Below are positions 30,508-38,843 of a DNA stretch of 40,368 bases, piece by piece. The notes beneath the pieces were generated by a model, which was given only the letters and a program-made list of their open reading frames with translations, ran no database searches and was not told the origin of the DNA. Within the stretch, counting starts at the first letter, position 1, and each line of letters starts with the position of its first letter. A program made the position numbers and the translations under genes. This DNA is from a virus. The stretch spans positions 1-40,368 of the IMG/VR virus record IMGVR_UViG_3300043410_000763. One strand, 5' to 3'.

Positions 30508-31174
30508 CGTAAAAACTAAACTCCTTTATGTTATGGGAGCAACATGGAAAACTAAATCCATGTTCGATTTGGATTTTGAGGAAGAAAGTTTTTGTGATCT
30601 ACTCAATGCTTCTGGTATAGAAACATTTTCGTTTGATATACCAGAAACTAATCATTCAGACGTTGTTAGTATTTGTCAAGAATTAATAACTACTCATAAC
30701 ATACAAAATGTAATGGGTTATAGTTATGGATGTTTACCAGCGATGGACATTGCATTATCCAATGAAATTAAAAATTTGATAATGCTTGATCCATTCTCTG
30801 GAGTTCCAATAAAGTGTGAAGAAAATGATTCTAAGTTACATTATAAAACTGAAGATGTTTATTCTGCGATTAAGGAACATTCTTATATGAGCGAGTTAGT
30901 TTCTTTAGCTTATATAAAAACACTTGGTCAGTCTTTTGATGTTTGCAAATTTCCAAAGCAATATTCAAAAGATAATTTTGATAAGTACACCAACTGGAAC
31001 TTGCATAGGAAACTCAAATGCAACACTCTTGTAGCGTTCACAGAGTCTTCCAAGAAAGAACTTCGTTTAAAGTTTTCCACATTACAACAAAGGTTTTACC
31101 CATATTCCCACTGGATTTTACTTGAAAGTGGCAGAAAACGACTCTGTGAGGACCTATCTGCCGTATTGAAATAA
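30479..31174 (+). CDS. alpha/beta-hydrolase-fold protein
   Basis: 231 residues from GTG 30479, overlapping the previous gene by 29 bases. No later start keeps the first strand TKLLYVMGATW. Nucleophile elbow GYSYG (VMGYSYGCLPAMDIALS) gives the Ser. An Asp after LIMLDPFSG and a late His in YSHWILLESGRK complete a plausible triad. Small (231 residues) and without a lid, so perhaps an esterase or thioesterase; substrate unknown. Its stop codon directly precedes a strong promoter. Confidence 0.65.
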   Translation: MQIHHRKPSNVKTKLLYVMGATWKTKSMFDLDFEEESFCDLLNASGIETFSFDIPETNHSDVVSICQELITTHNIQNVMGYSYGCLPAMDIALSNEIKNLIMLDPFSGVPIKCEENDSKLHYKTEDVYSAIKEHSYMSELVSLAYIKTLGQSFDVCKFPKQYSKDNFDKYTNWNLHRKLKCNTLVAFTESSKKELRLKFSTLQQRFYPYSHWILLESGRKRLCEDLSAVLK

Positions 31175-31177
31175 TGC

Positions 31178-31206
31178 TTGACATTTATTCAATAATGAGG
31201 TATAAT
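31178..31206 (+). promoter_or_regulatory. sigma70-type promoter (TTGACA-17-TATAAT)
   Basis: Perfect -35 (31178-31183) and -10 (31201-31206) boxes, spacer 17, GAGG just before the -10. The 29-base leader to ATG 31235 contains a six-codon mini-ORF (31218-31238), and AGGTT (31222-31226) that can pair with AACCT (31230-31234) over the ribosome site. Confidence 0.85.
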
Positions 31207-31234
31207 TATATTATTAAATGGAGGTTGTAAACCT

Positions 31235-32341
31235 ATGAGTAATACTGCAAAACGTAATGCGAAAGCGCATGCAATTCTTAAAGCTGGCAAAGGTGACGAG
31301 CCAACGACTAGCATTGAGAATTATAAAATTGACCTAACCAAAGCATTGGTATGGTATAACAATAATGAAGACGACAAAGTTAAACGAAACTGGGTCAATT
31401 CATATCTAACTAAAACTAATCGTAAAGGGTTAGTGTCTCATTTCAACGACGCACCTGATTATGTTGTCCGTCAACTCGGTGTTATCTGTCGTTTAAAACT
31501 CCGTGAACAATATCTTGATATTCGCGAAGAACAGTGGATTGAAAATAAGATCACAGAAATTACAGATAAAAACTTTAAAAAGAAAAAGATTGATGTTGAT
31601 ACTGCGCCAGTGGTTCCAACAGCATCAATTCAAGATCGCATGGAAGAAAAAGCCAGAGAACTTGCTGGCGAAATTGAGGGTGCCATTGATGACTTCGCAC
31701 AAAACAAAAAAACAGATTTTTCAACAAAAAACTATCTCGCAGCCAATGAAGTTGCAGGTCCAATCGCTAAACGTATCGGAGAGTTCTATGTCGGACTCTC
31801 AAAAGAATTGGCTGAAGCAATTGCTGGCGACGACGAGCAACTCGTGGAAGGTTACTCAAACTTCTCAAAACGAGAGCTAAAGAAATTCGCAGAGTTTGTT
31901 GATGGCATTATTTCAGATTGTCAACAACAAGTTCAATCATCTAAAGCTAATCGTGCACCTCGTAAGCGTAAAGAGGTGTCGCCAACTAAGATGGTATCCA
32001 AAATGAAGATTCTTAAAGAGTTCGCTGAGTTGAATCTTAAGTCAGTGAATGCTACTAATATTATTGGTTCTTCAGAGGTTTGGTTCTATAATACGAAGTA
32101 TCGTCGTATTGGTGTATATAAAGGTGAGAATGGTGGAACAGTTTCAGTTAAGGGAACTACTATCATTGGTATTGACGTTAAAGAATCTAAACAATGGACT
32201 CTTCGTAAACCAGAAGAATTCTTCAAGGGATTATCTTTGGGTAAGCGTGCGTTGAATAGTGCTGTTAAATCTCTAACAACAAAACCAGCTACACCGAATG
32301 GTCGCTTTAATGAAGAAACAATTTTACTTGGAGCGTTTTAA
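31235..32341 (+). CDS. conserved T4-like marine phage protein, unknown function
   Basis: 368 residues with GGAGG before the ATG and its own perfect promoter, implying strong expression. N-terminal helical part (SNTAKRNAKAHAILKAGKGD and VKRNWVNSYLTKTNRKGL), a Lys/Arg-rich middle (RAPRKRKEVSPTKM), and a beta-rich C-terminal domain: SEVWFYNTKYRRIGVYKGE, GTVSVKGTTIIGIDVKESKQ, GRFNEETILLGAF. I recognise the C-terminal pattern as a conserved protein in T4-like marine phages. The basic middle suggests nucleic acid binding. No enzyme motif is visible. Confidence 0.6.
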   Translation: MSNTAKRNAKAHAILKAGKGDEPTTSIENYKIDLTKALVWYNNNEDDKVKRNWVNSYLTKTNRKGLVSHFNDAPDYVVRQLGVICRLKLREQYLDIREEQWIENKITEITDKNFKKKKIDVDTAPVVPTASIQDRMEEKARELAGEIEGAIDDFAQNKKTDFSTKNYLAANEVAGPIAKRIGEFYVGLSKELAEAIAGDDEQLVEGYSNFSKRELKKFAEFVDGIISDCQQQVQSSKANRAPRKRKEVSPTKMVSKMKILKEFAELNLKSVNATNIIGSSEVWFYNTKYRRIGVYKGENGGTVSVKGTTIIGIDVKESKQWTLRKPEEFFKGLSLGKRALNSAVKSLTTKPATPNGRFNEETILLGAF

Positions 32342-32949
32342 TGGATATAGTTAAAAGCGAGTGGTGGTCTACTCCAGTTTGGGAGACTGACATTAAGTAT
32401 GATGATGCTACATATGGTCAGATGGTTCGTGCTGCGCAAGACTTTCAAAAAGTTGAGCGAGGGTATGGTGACGTTTGGTCTATGAAGTTTCCTTGTTTCA
32501 ATAAGTTAAAGAAAGATATGTTGGATATTGTTTTAAAAGAAACACCAATGTATTTTCCTCCTTCTTTTGGATATGAACCAACTGTCGGTCGCTCACATAT
32601 CAGCGTTCAAACTCCTGGGGAAAACCTTGAGATGCATGATCACCCTGGATCTTTATTCGTTATCGTTTATTACATTGCGTGCGAAGAAAACAGTGGAGAT
32701 TTGATTTTAATGGACCCACGTGGTTATACTAATTTCGATATTCAAACAGGCGATGGTCAGTATGATGCGAAATATAAACGAATCAAACCACAGGTTGGTA
32801 AGATGGTTATGTTCCCTGGATACATAACACATGGAGTAGAAACTAATAAGTCTTCTAAAACTAGATTGTCTTTAGCGACTAACATTTATGCTCCAAACAA
32901 AAGAATCTTTGCTGGTGCGAAACAAGCAAATAACATTGGAAGAACATAA
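32341..32949 (+). CDS. 2OG-Fe(II) oxygenase-like protein
   Basis: 202 residues; TAATG overlaps with both neighbours. Cupin/DSBH motif order: ENLEMHDHPGSLFVIVYYI (metal His/Asp region, here HDH), SGDLILMDPRGY, GKMVMFPGYITHGVETN (distal His) and KTRLSLATNIYAP (Arg). This matches the phage 2OG-Fe(II) oxygenase family in which the product and substrate are unknown. It lies immediately before RNase H. Confidence 0.7.
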   Translation: MDIVKSEWWSTPVWETDIKYDDATYGQMVRAAQDFQKVERGYGDVWSMKFPCFNKLKKDMLDIVLKETPMYFPPSFGYEPTVGRSHISVQTPGENLEMHDHPGSLFVIVYYIACEENSGDLILMDPRGYTNFDIQTGDGQYDAKYKRIKPQVGKMVMFPGYITHGVETNKSSKTRLSLATNIYAPNKRIFAGAKQANNIGRT

Positions 32950-33839
32950 TGATTTTAGTTGATTATTCACAAGTTGCCTTGAGCAATATCCTATCATTTC
33001 AGCGTGAGTTGAAAGGTACTGACTCAGAAGTTAAAAACTTGATTCGTCATGTAATATTATCTACATTGAAATCTTACAAGAAGAAGTATGGTAAAGAGTA
33101 CGGAGAGTTAGTTATCTGTTGCGATGGACGTAAATACTGGAGACGTGATGTGTTCCCACAATACAAAGCGAATCGTAAGAAAGCAAGAGATAATAGTGAT
33201 TTAAACTGGACATTGATTTTTGATACTCTATCAGAAATCCGTGACGATATCGCAAAACATTTTCCATATCGTGTTATTCATATCGATCGTGCCGAAGCAG
33301 ATGATGTTATTGCTGTCATGGCTAAGTGGACGCAAGAAAATGCATTGGTTCAGCAGGGGTTGATCGAAGAGCCACAAAAAGTTATGATTCTTTCTTCTGA
33401 TGGTGACTTCATTCAATTACAAAAATACGAGAATGTTTATCAATATTCTCCAATGCAAAAGAAACAAATCAAAGCCAACGCTAAAGAACTTTATGAGAAA
33501 AAGATTACTCATATTGTTAAAGCTGGAGACGATGGCATTCCGAATATCCTAAGTAAAGATGATGTGTTTGTTATTGGTGAACGACAGAAACCTGTTTCAG
33601 CTAAACGATTGGCTGAGTTTCTGGAGTTGGGATATGATGCTTGTAAAAATGATGATGAAAGACGCAATTGGCATCGCAATGTCCAGTTGATTGATTTTGA
33701 TCATATTCCGCAAGATGTATGCGCAGAAATTATAGATACATATGTTAACAATAAACCGAATGGCGACAAAATGACAATTATGAGTTACTTAATTGAAAAT
33801 AAGTGCCGTTTACTTTTAGATGAATTAGAGGACTTTTAA
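32949..33839 (+). CDS. rnh: RNase H / 5'-3' flap exonuclease (T4 Rnh-like)
   Basis: 296 residues; TAATG overlap with the oxygenase gene. FEN-family signature: ILVDYSQVALSN (first metal Asp), VICCDGRKYWRRDVFPQYKA with NRKKARD, RAEADDVIAVMAKW, and ILSSDGDFIQLQKY. T4 RNase H removes RNA primers and adjacent DNA from Okazaki fragments, working with gp32. Length is close to T4 Rnh. The C-terminal helix-hairpin-helix region (GIPNILSKDDVF) is present. Confidence 0.93.
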   Translation: MILVDYSQVALSNILSFQRELKGTDSEVKNLIRHVILSTLKSYKKKYGKEYGELVICCDGRKYWRRDVFPQYKANRKKARDNSDLNWTLIFDTLSEIRDDIAKHFPYRVIHIDRAEADDVIAVMAKWTQENALVQQGLIEEPQKVMILSSDGDFIQLQKYENVYQYSPMQKKQIKANAKELYEKKITHIVKAGDDGIPNILSKDDVFVIGERQKPVSAKRLAEFLELGYDACKNDDERRNWHRNVQLIDFDHIPQDVCAEIIDTYVNNKPNGDKMTIMSYLIENKCRLLLDELEDF

Positions 33840-34303
33840 TGGCTACTAAACTTATAACTGAATTGCTTGATGAAATTAATAAAGAACCATCTTCTGTTAT
33901 CAAGTATAAAGATAATGGTGCTTTACGTATTCTTTTCGACTATGCTTTTGATCCGCAAAAGAAATTTAATTTACCTGATGGAGATCCTCCATTTAAAGAA
34001 GATCCTGCTCCGATCGGGATGAGTCCAGGAAATTTACATATGGAAATGCGTAAGTTATACATTTTCTGTCGTAAAGATTTAACTGACTTGCGTCGTGAGA
34101 CTTTGTTTATTCAATTACTGGAAAACGTCCATCCTTCTGAAGCTAAACTATTGCTTGCAATTAAAGATCAGAAGTTGACAAAAATGTATCCAAAAATTAC
34201 ACATAAACTAGTACATGAAGCAGGTTTAATTGCAGTGCCACCAGCAAAGAAAGAGTCAGTGGCAAAAAAAGCTGCAGCTCCGAACGATGGAGCTACGTCT
34301 TAG
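33839..34303 (+). CDS. conserved T4-like phage protein (DUF6433-like)
   Basis: 154 residues; ATG in TAATG overlap with rnh. Helical: KLITELLDEINKEPSSVIKY, NGALRILFDYAFDPQKKF, TLFIQLLENVHPSEAKLLLA, with a Lys/Ala-rich tail. I associate it with a T4-like marine phage family (DUF6433, from memory) found near rnh. Function unknown. Confidence 0.65.
   Translation: MATKLITELLDEINKEPSSVIKYKDNGALRILFDYAFDPQKKFNLPDGDPPFKEDPAPIGMSPGNLHMEMRKLYIFCRKDLTDLRRETLFIQLLENVHPSEAKLLLAIKDQKLTKMYPKITHKLVHEAGLIAVPPAKKESVAKKAAAPNDGATS
34276..34294 (+). terminator. possible hairpin at gene end
   Basis: AGCTCC (34276-34281) pairs with GGAGCT (34289-34294) around GAACGAT within the last codons of the DUF6433-like gene. 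No U-tract follows, so a terminator function is weakly supported. Confidence 0.3.
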
Positions 34304-34324
34304 ATAGACGCAAAGAAACCATAC

Positions 34325-34353
34325 TTGACAAAATTAAGAAAGTATGGTATAAT
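34325..34353 (+). promoter_or_regulatory. sigma70-type promoter (TTGACA-17-TATAAT)
   Basis: Perfect -35 (34325-34330) and -10 (34348-34353) boxes, spacer 17. An ATG (34360) lies seven bases after the -10 and opens a six-codon ORF that contains the ribosome site (TTGGAG) of the next gene. Confidence 0.85.
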
Positions 34354-34381
34354 TATATTATGAAACTTTTGGAGAAATAAA

Positions 34382-35095
34382 ATGCCAAATTGGTGTGACA
34401 ACAGTATGCGTCTTTATCATGAAGACAAATCAAAAATTGATGCTCTTGAAGCTGAGATGCAAAAGAAAAATGATGCTGGCCATTCTATGGCTTGCCCATT
34501 CGAACATCTTCATCCGAATCCAGCTGGTGAGTGGCAATATGATTGGTCAGTGAATAATTGGGGAACAAAGTGGGAAGCTGACATTATTGATTGGGAACGT
34601 AGTGGTGATAATGAAATAACTATCTACTGTAATACAGCTTGGTCGCCACCAATTGCTTTGTATGATTATCTCGGTGAGCAGGGATGGCAAGTTGATGCTA
34701 TCTATCACGAGGGTGGTATGGCTTATGCTGGTATCTATAAAGATGGATGTGATGAATACTATGAGTATGATGTCACTGATAAAGGTAGTATCGATGAACT
34801 TCCTTCAGACATTATCGATTTCGCTGGTCTAGAAACTGCTCATGATGAGTGGTTGGAAAGAGAATTTGAGGATCGTTTGGTAGGACTACCACGAACAGAA
34901 TGGTACCCAGTTAAAGTTAAACCAACACAAAATGGTCGTTATGAAGTCACAACAAAGGCATGGGAATTCCCACAGTACTGCGAATACAAAGATGGTAACT
35001 GGGGACGTTGGGTTGGTGATGAAATTAAAGTTGTTCAGTGGCGAGGTTTAATCAAAGAGTATACCAATGAAGATATCCATGCATTGGAAAATTGA
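34382..35095 (+). CDS. YubB/DUF1281-like ferredoxin-fold phage protein
   Basis: 237 residues with TTGGAG upstream. Starts MPNWCDNSMRLYHEDKSKID, a hallmark opening of the DUF1281/YubB ferredoxin-like family found on plasmids and phages. Later motifs NNWGTKWEADIIDWE, TAWSPPIALYDYLGEQGW and EGGMAYAGIY fit that family. Very Trp/Asp/Glu-rich. Function in phages unknown. It has its own strong promoter. Confidence 0.75.
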   Translation: MPNWCDNSMRLYHEDKSKIDALEAEMQKKNDAGHSMACPFEHLHPNPAGEWQYDWSVNNWGTKWEADIIDWERSGDNEITIYCNTAWSPPIALYDYLGEQGWQVDAIYHEGGMAYAGIYKDGCDEYYEYDVTDKGSIDELPSDIIDFAGLETAHDEWLEREFEDRLVGLPRTEWYPVKVKPTQNGRYEVTTKAWEFPQYCEYKDGNWGRWVGDEIKVVQWRGLIKEYTNEDIHALEN

Positions 35096-35180
35096 AAACT
35101 TTTTAACAAAAATACAGCGTAAATTTACGTTGGTTGAGTGGTTGTTTATTGTAGCATTGTTATTGTGGTTAATGATATGA
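35079..35180 (+). CDS. 33-residue single-pass membrane peptide
   Basis: ATG 35079 lies within the end of the previous gene; the TGA (35178-35180) overlaps the ATG of dCMP deaminase (ATGA). Sequence: HWKIENFLTKIQRKFTLVEW followed by LFIVALLLWLMI, i.e. a basic segment then one transmembrane helix. The overlaps and fill of an otherwise empty gap suggest it is real and coupled to cd. Confidence 0.5.
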   Translation: MHWKIENFLTKIQRKFTLVEWLFIVALLLWLMI

Positions 35181-35611
35181 AAAAGAAGTGGGTTGACGCA
35201 TTTATGGATACGGCTGATAGGTTTGCTCAGCTGTCCAGTGCAAAAAGATTACAAGTAGGGTCTGTTGTTGTTAAAGATAATCGTATTATTTCGATTGGAT
35301 ACAATGGTATGCCTGCTGGGTGGACAAACGAGTGTGAGGAGATAGTCGAAGTCCACGAAGATGGTGGAGTTGTAACTAAAACGAAAGATGAGGTAATTCA
35401 TGCTGAAGCGAATGCTATATCAAAACTTGCACGTGATGGTGAATCAGGCTATGGTGCCAGTTTATTCTGTACTCACGCTCCTTGTATTCATTGTGCTAAG
35501 TTAATCTACGGTGCGGGAATCAACAAAGTTTATTATAGAAATTCATATCGCGATGAACATGGGTTGGATTTTCTAAAGTCTTGCAATATCGATATTGAAA
35601 AAATCAATTAA
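35177..35611 (+). CDS. cd: deoxycytidylate (dCMP) deaminase
   Basis: 144 residues from ATG 35177. Zinc site: VIHAEANAIS (His-Ala-Glu) and HAPCIHCAKLI (PCxxC). RLQVGSVVVKDNRIISIGYN GMP is the typical substrate loop. The enzyme turns dCMP into dUMP, the substrate of ThyX at 12787, completing a dTMP supply route. Slightly shorter than T4 Cd (193 residues); the T4 insertion is absent. Confidence 0.93.
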   Translation: MKKKWVDAFMDTADRFAQLSSAKRLQVGSVVVKDNRIISIGYNGMPAGWTNECEEIVEVHEDGGVVTKTKDEVIHAEANAISKLARDGESGYGASLFCTHAPCIHCAKLIYGAGINKVYYRNSYRDEHGLDFLKSCNIDIEKIN

Positions 35612-35707
35612 GGTCATTGAAAAATGTTATTAGTAAAAATGAGGGTTTACGCTGATTTTTAACTAAGTATTAATGTAACATTTAACATAACCATAAAGGA
35701 AATAAAA

Positions 35708-36247
35708 ATGAAAACAGTTGGAGATAAATTAGATTCGTTCGTAGTAACTGGTGTTCGTCCAGGACAACCAGAAGATGCTTTCTTTGACATTACAGAAAAG
35801 TCATTCGAAGGTAAATGGAAGATTATCGTTTACTATCCGAAAGACTTCACATTCGTATGTCCCACTGAAATCGTAGCATATGATAAGTTGGCAGGAGATT
35901 TTAGTGATCGTGATGCAGTTCTTTTGACTGGTTCAACAGATAACGAATTCTGTAAGGTAGCATGGCAAAAAGCACATAGTGATCTACAGAAGATTACTCA
36001 TACACAATTCGCAGATACGCAACGTGGTGAGTTATCATTGATTGAACAGCTTGGTGTATTCTATGCGCCAGCAGGTGCTGCTTTGCGTGCAACATTCATT
36101 GTTGACCCAGAGAATGTCATTCAACATGTTACAGTAAACAACCTTAACGTTGGTCGTTCACCAGAAGAAACATTACGTATCCTTGATGCGTTGCAGACTG
36201 GTGAGTTATGTGCATGTAATCGTACAGTTGGTGGGGAGACTCTGTAA
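35708..36247 (+). CDS. ahpC: AhpC-type two-cysteine peroxiredoxin
   Basis: 179 residues with AAGGAAA before the ATG. Peroxidatic Cys in DFTFVCPTEI (PxxxTxxC-like PKDFTFVC) and resolving Cys in GELCACNR near the C-terminus, the order of AhpC. It reduces H2O2 and organic hydroperoxides. The following gene encodes AhpD, the usual reductant in the mycobacterial-type AhpC/AhpD system, rather than AhpF. The 96-base gap upstream (35612-35707) is AT-rich with no clear promoter; a weak TTTACG...TATTAA arrangement can be seen. Confidence 0.93.
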   Translation: MKTVGDKLDSFVVTGVRPGQPEDAFFDITEKSFEGKWKIIVYYPKDFTFVCPTEIVAYDKLAGDFSDRDAVLLTGSTDNEFCKVAWQKAHSDLQKITHTQFADTQRGELSLIEQLGVFYAPAGAALRATFIVDPENVIQHVTVNNLNVGRSPEETLRILDALQTGELCACNRTVGGETL

Positions 36248-36789
36248 TGTCAGCTTGGATTGATTCAGTCAAAGAGAGTCTGCCAGAGTATGCTAAAGAT
36301 ACTAAGCTGAATCTAGACGCTGTAATCAAGCGTAGCACACTAGATCCAGTCGAAGCTGAGGCATGCGCTTTGGCTGCGTTGGTAGCAACAGGCAACGGCA
36401 AATTACTTGCGTTTGTTCTGTCAAATACTGACCTTAACATCAAGACTGATACACAGAACAATGTTAAGGAACGTGCCGCAGCTATGACGGCAGCAAGCAT
36501 TATGGCACAAAACAATGTATGGTATCCATATGTTGAAATGGCAGATGATTCTGCACTCAAGGGATTACCAGCACAATTACGTATGAATTCGATTGCTAGC
36601 CATGGTGGAACTACAAAAGCTAGATTCGAAGCATATAGCCTAGCAGCTAGTATCGTAGGTAAGTGTCATTTCTGTGTTAAGGCACACTATGATACGCTTA
36701 AAAAAGAAGGATATACTGTTGAACAACTTCGCGACATTGGTCGTATTGCAGCAGTAATGAATAGTCTAGCAAAAGTATTGAATGCCTAA
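36247..36789 (+). CDS. ahpD: AhpD-like alkylhydroperoxidase (CxxC)
   Basis: 180 residues; TAATG overlap with ahpC. All-helical AhpD/CMD fold with the active site GKCHFCVKAHYDTLKK (CxxC plus His), and an upstream Glu region (TKARFEAYSL). Size matches AhpD (about 175). AhpD passes electrons to AhpC; in mycobacteria they come from lipoamide. Together the two genes make a self-contained peroxide defence unit that depends on host reductant. Confidence 0.9.
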   Translation: MSAWIDSVKESLPEYAKDTKLNLDAVIKRSTLDPVEAEACALAALVATGNGKLLAFVLSNTDLNIKTDTQNNVKERAAAMTAASIMAQNNVWYPYVEMADDSALKGLPAQLRMNSIASHGGTTKARFEAYSLAASIVGKCHFCVKAHYDTLKKEGYTVEQLRDIGRIAAVMNSLAKVLNA

Positions 36790-37414
36790 TAAACCACAAG
36801 CATTTACGTGGCTAACTCTTCCAGAATTACCAAAAGTTCCGGAAGAGTTTTTGTCACATGCAGTAAAAACTGTTGAGGAATCTCTTCACATTAAAGATGA
36901 TGTTCTAGTTAAACTAAGCATCTCCAATGATGAATATCGAAACAGAACTTTGATTAAAGATAATAAACAAATTCCAACTTTACATCAACGAGCATATCCT
37001 CTTGGTGATAAATGGGAAACTTGGGTCAAAGAAAACATCACCAGAAATTTTTACGAAACCAGTGTTCGTGTTAGTTATGGTGACATTGACGCTACAGAAT
37101 TAGGACCACATTGTGATGGACCGAAACTTCGTCTTTATTATTTGATAGAACGAGGTGGAGAAGATGTCATTACCAACTTCTTTCTTGAACCGAACTATCC
37201 TTTGGTTAGAGATGTAACTGATGATGAAATAACACATTGCGATAATTTAGATAAATTACAAGTAGTTGATACTGCCAAATTTCCAATGAACACATGGATT
37301 ATATTAAATAGTCATGTTCTTCACGGAGTATCTGGTGCTCAATCTGGTAGAAGAATAAACCTATCAATAACAATACCTTCAGACAGCATAACACATTCAA
37401 TAAAGTTTAAATGA
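36782..37414 (+). CDS. 2OG-Fe(II) oxygenase/DSBH-like protein
   Basis: 210 residues; starts inside the end of ahpD. Candidate iron ligands in LGPHCDGPKLRLYYLIERGG (HxD) and WIILNSHVLHGVSGAQSG (His), with RRINLSITIPSD as the Arg-containing final strand. A double-stranded beta-helix fold is inferred. The order resembles phage hydroxylase-like proteins of unknown substrate. It overlaps the PP-loop gene by ATGA. Confidence 0.6.
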   Translation: MPNKPQAFTWLTLPELPKVPEEFLSHAVKTVEESLHIKDDVLVKLSISNDEYRNRTLIKDNKQIPTLHQRAYPLGDKWETWVKENITRNFYETSVRVSYGDIDATELGPHCDGPKLRLYYLIERGGEDVITNFFLEPNYPLVRDVTDDEITHCDNLDKLQVVDTAKFPMNTWIILNSHVLHGVSGAQSGRRINLSITIPSDSITHSIKFK

Positions 37415-38526
37415 TAAGTTCAAGTGGTTATTATACAGTTGGTAATAAAACTGTAATTTCAAGAAGTGAAGCTGAATTATTATCTAAGCAGAGTAAGGTA
37501 AGACCATCTTGGCATTTTCATGATTCAGAATTTGATGCATTCGATTGGACTAAAGAACCAATTGAAGGTATTGAAACATTATATCAAGATAGATGTAGAC
37601 AGCTAAGAGATGAGTATGATTATCTCGTTCTACATTACACTGGTGGATCAGATAGTCACAACATATTAGTGAGTTTCATTCAGGCTGGTATTCATATTGA
37701 CGAGATCTACTGTAAAGTTCCTCTAGAATACTGGGAAAAATATAAACCAGAAACTGACTCGAAATCAGCTTATGACTTACAGAATGAGTGGTATAAGACA
37801 ACACTACCACAACTTCGCTGGGTAGAAAAGAACTTACCTAAAACCAAAATAAGAATCCATGATGTTTCTCGTGTTTCTAAGATACATGTTCCAGATGATT
37901 GGTTAAGTTATGTCGGTGGTTCTATAAACCCACAAAGTATGTCTAAGTTTGAGACGTTGGCTTTGCCAGATCATGTTAAAATCTCAAATGTTAAAAAGTT
38001 GGGGCATATCTTCGGTGTTGATAAACCTGTAATTGTGTCAAGTAACAATTATATGTATGTAACTTTTGTCGATTTGTTAGCGAACTTTCATATATCAACA
38101 ATACCAGATACGCATGAAGATTATAAACATTTAAACATTGAACGATTTTATTGGCACCCAAACTCAGCAAAAATAATCATAAAGCAGGCACATATGCTTA
38201 AGAAGTTTGTTGAGGTTAATCCAATATACAAGCAGATGATAACTGATAGAAGCAAACCAGTAACTTGGGAAAAGAGAACTCTCTATGAACAGTTTATTCG
38301 TGGGGTTATCTACCCAAATTGGAATTTAAACACGTTTCAAAACGATAAACAAACCAGTGCTCTTCAGAATGAGGGCGATGTGTTTGTGTTTCAAAGTGAG
38401 TTTGGTGATGTTTGGAAAAGCGATATTCAGAATCTTATAGATAGTGTTGGTGAAGATCCACTTAGAGATGTTAATGGTTTCACTGGGATAAGAACTAAAT
38501 ATAGGTTTATTGGAATAATAAAATGA
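37411..38526 (+). CDS. PP-loop (N-type ATP pyrophosphatase) superfamily protein
   Basis: 371 residues. LVLHYTGGSDSHNILVSFI near residue 72 is a PP-loop (SGGxDS type) used by QueC, ThiI, TtcA, MnmA and asparagine synthetases to adenylate a substrate. The N-terminal part FDWTKEPIEGIETLYQDRC and downstream EIYCKVPLEYWEKY recall a marine phage family with this loop. No CxxC Fe-S motif is evident. Likely reactions include tRNA or base modification, but the substrate cannot be named. It is co-translated with IscA (ATGA). Confidence 0.72.
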   Translation: MISSSGYYTVGNKTVISRSEAELLSKQSKVRPSWHFHDSEFDAFDWTKEPIEGIETLYQDRCRQLRDEYDYLVLHYTGGSDSHNILVSFIQAGIHIDEIYCKVPLEYWEKYKPETDSKSAYDLQNEWYKTTLPQLRWVEKNLPKTKIRIHDVSRVSKIHVPDDWLSYVGGSINPQSMSKFETLALPDHVKISNVKKLGHIFGVDKPVIVSSNNYMYVTFVDLLANFHISTIPDTHEDYKHLNIERFYWHPNSAKIIIKQAHMLKKFVEVNPIYKQMITDRSKPVTWEKRTLYEQFIRGVIYPNWNLNTFQNDKQTSALQNEGDVFVFQSEFGDVWKSDIQNLIDSVGEDPLRDVNGFTGIRTKYRFIGIIK

Positions 38527-38828
38527 TAACAGTAACGGAAACAGCAAATTCAAAAATAGAACAACTTCTTGTTGATTCAGCAGAACCGTATCTACGAATC
38601 TCAGTTAAGGGTGGTGGTTGTTCTGGGTTCACTTATGTTTTCAATTTCGATGAGACGAAAGAAGAAGACGATTGGGAATTAGGTAAGATCCTTGTTGATG
38701 TTATGAGTATGCAATATCTACAAGGTGCGACTGTTGATTATGTTGAAGAACTTATGGGTGCGTCATTTAAAGTAACCAATCCAAATGCTGCAAACACTTG
38801 TGGGTGCGGTTCTAGCTTCACAGTATAA
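38523..38828 (+). CDS. iscA: A-type Fe-S carrier IscA/ErpA-like
   Basis: 101 residues; ATG in overlap with the PP-loop gene. The three cysteines are in KGGGCSGFTYVFNFD and NTCGCGSSFTV (CxC near the C-terminus), the complete A-type carrier signature. These proteins take clusters from IscU-type scaffolds and hand them to apo-enzymes. IscU is encoded at 24817, so this phage carries two steps of the pathway. Confidence 0.93.
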   Translation: MITVTETANSKIEQLLVDSAEPYLRISVKGGGCSGFTYVFNFDETKEEDDWELGKILVDVMSMQYLQGATVDYVEELMGASFKVTNPNAANTCGCGSSFTV

Positions 38829-38843
38829 AATTTTTAAAAATAG

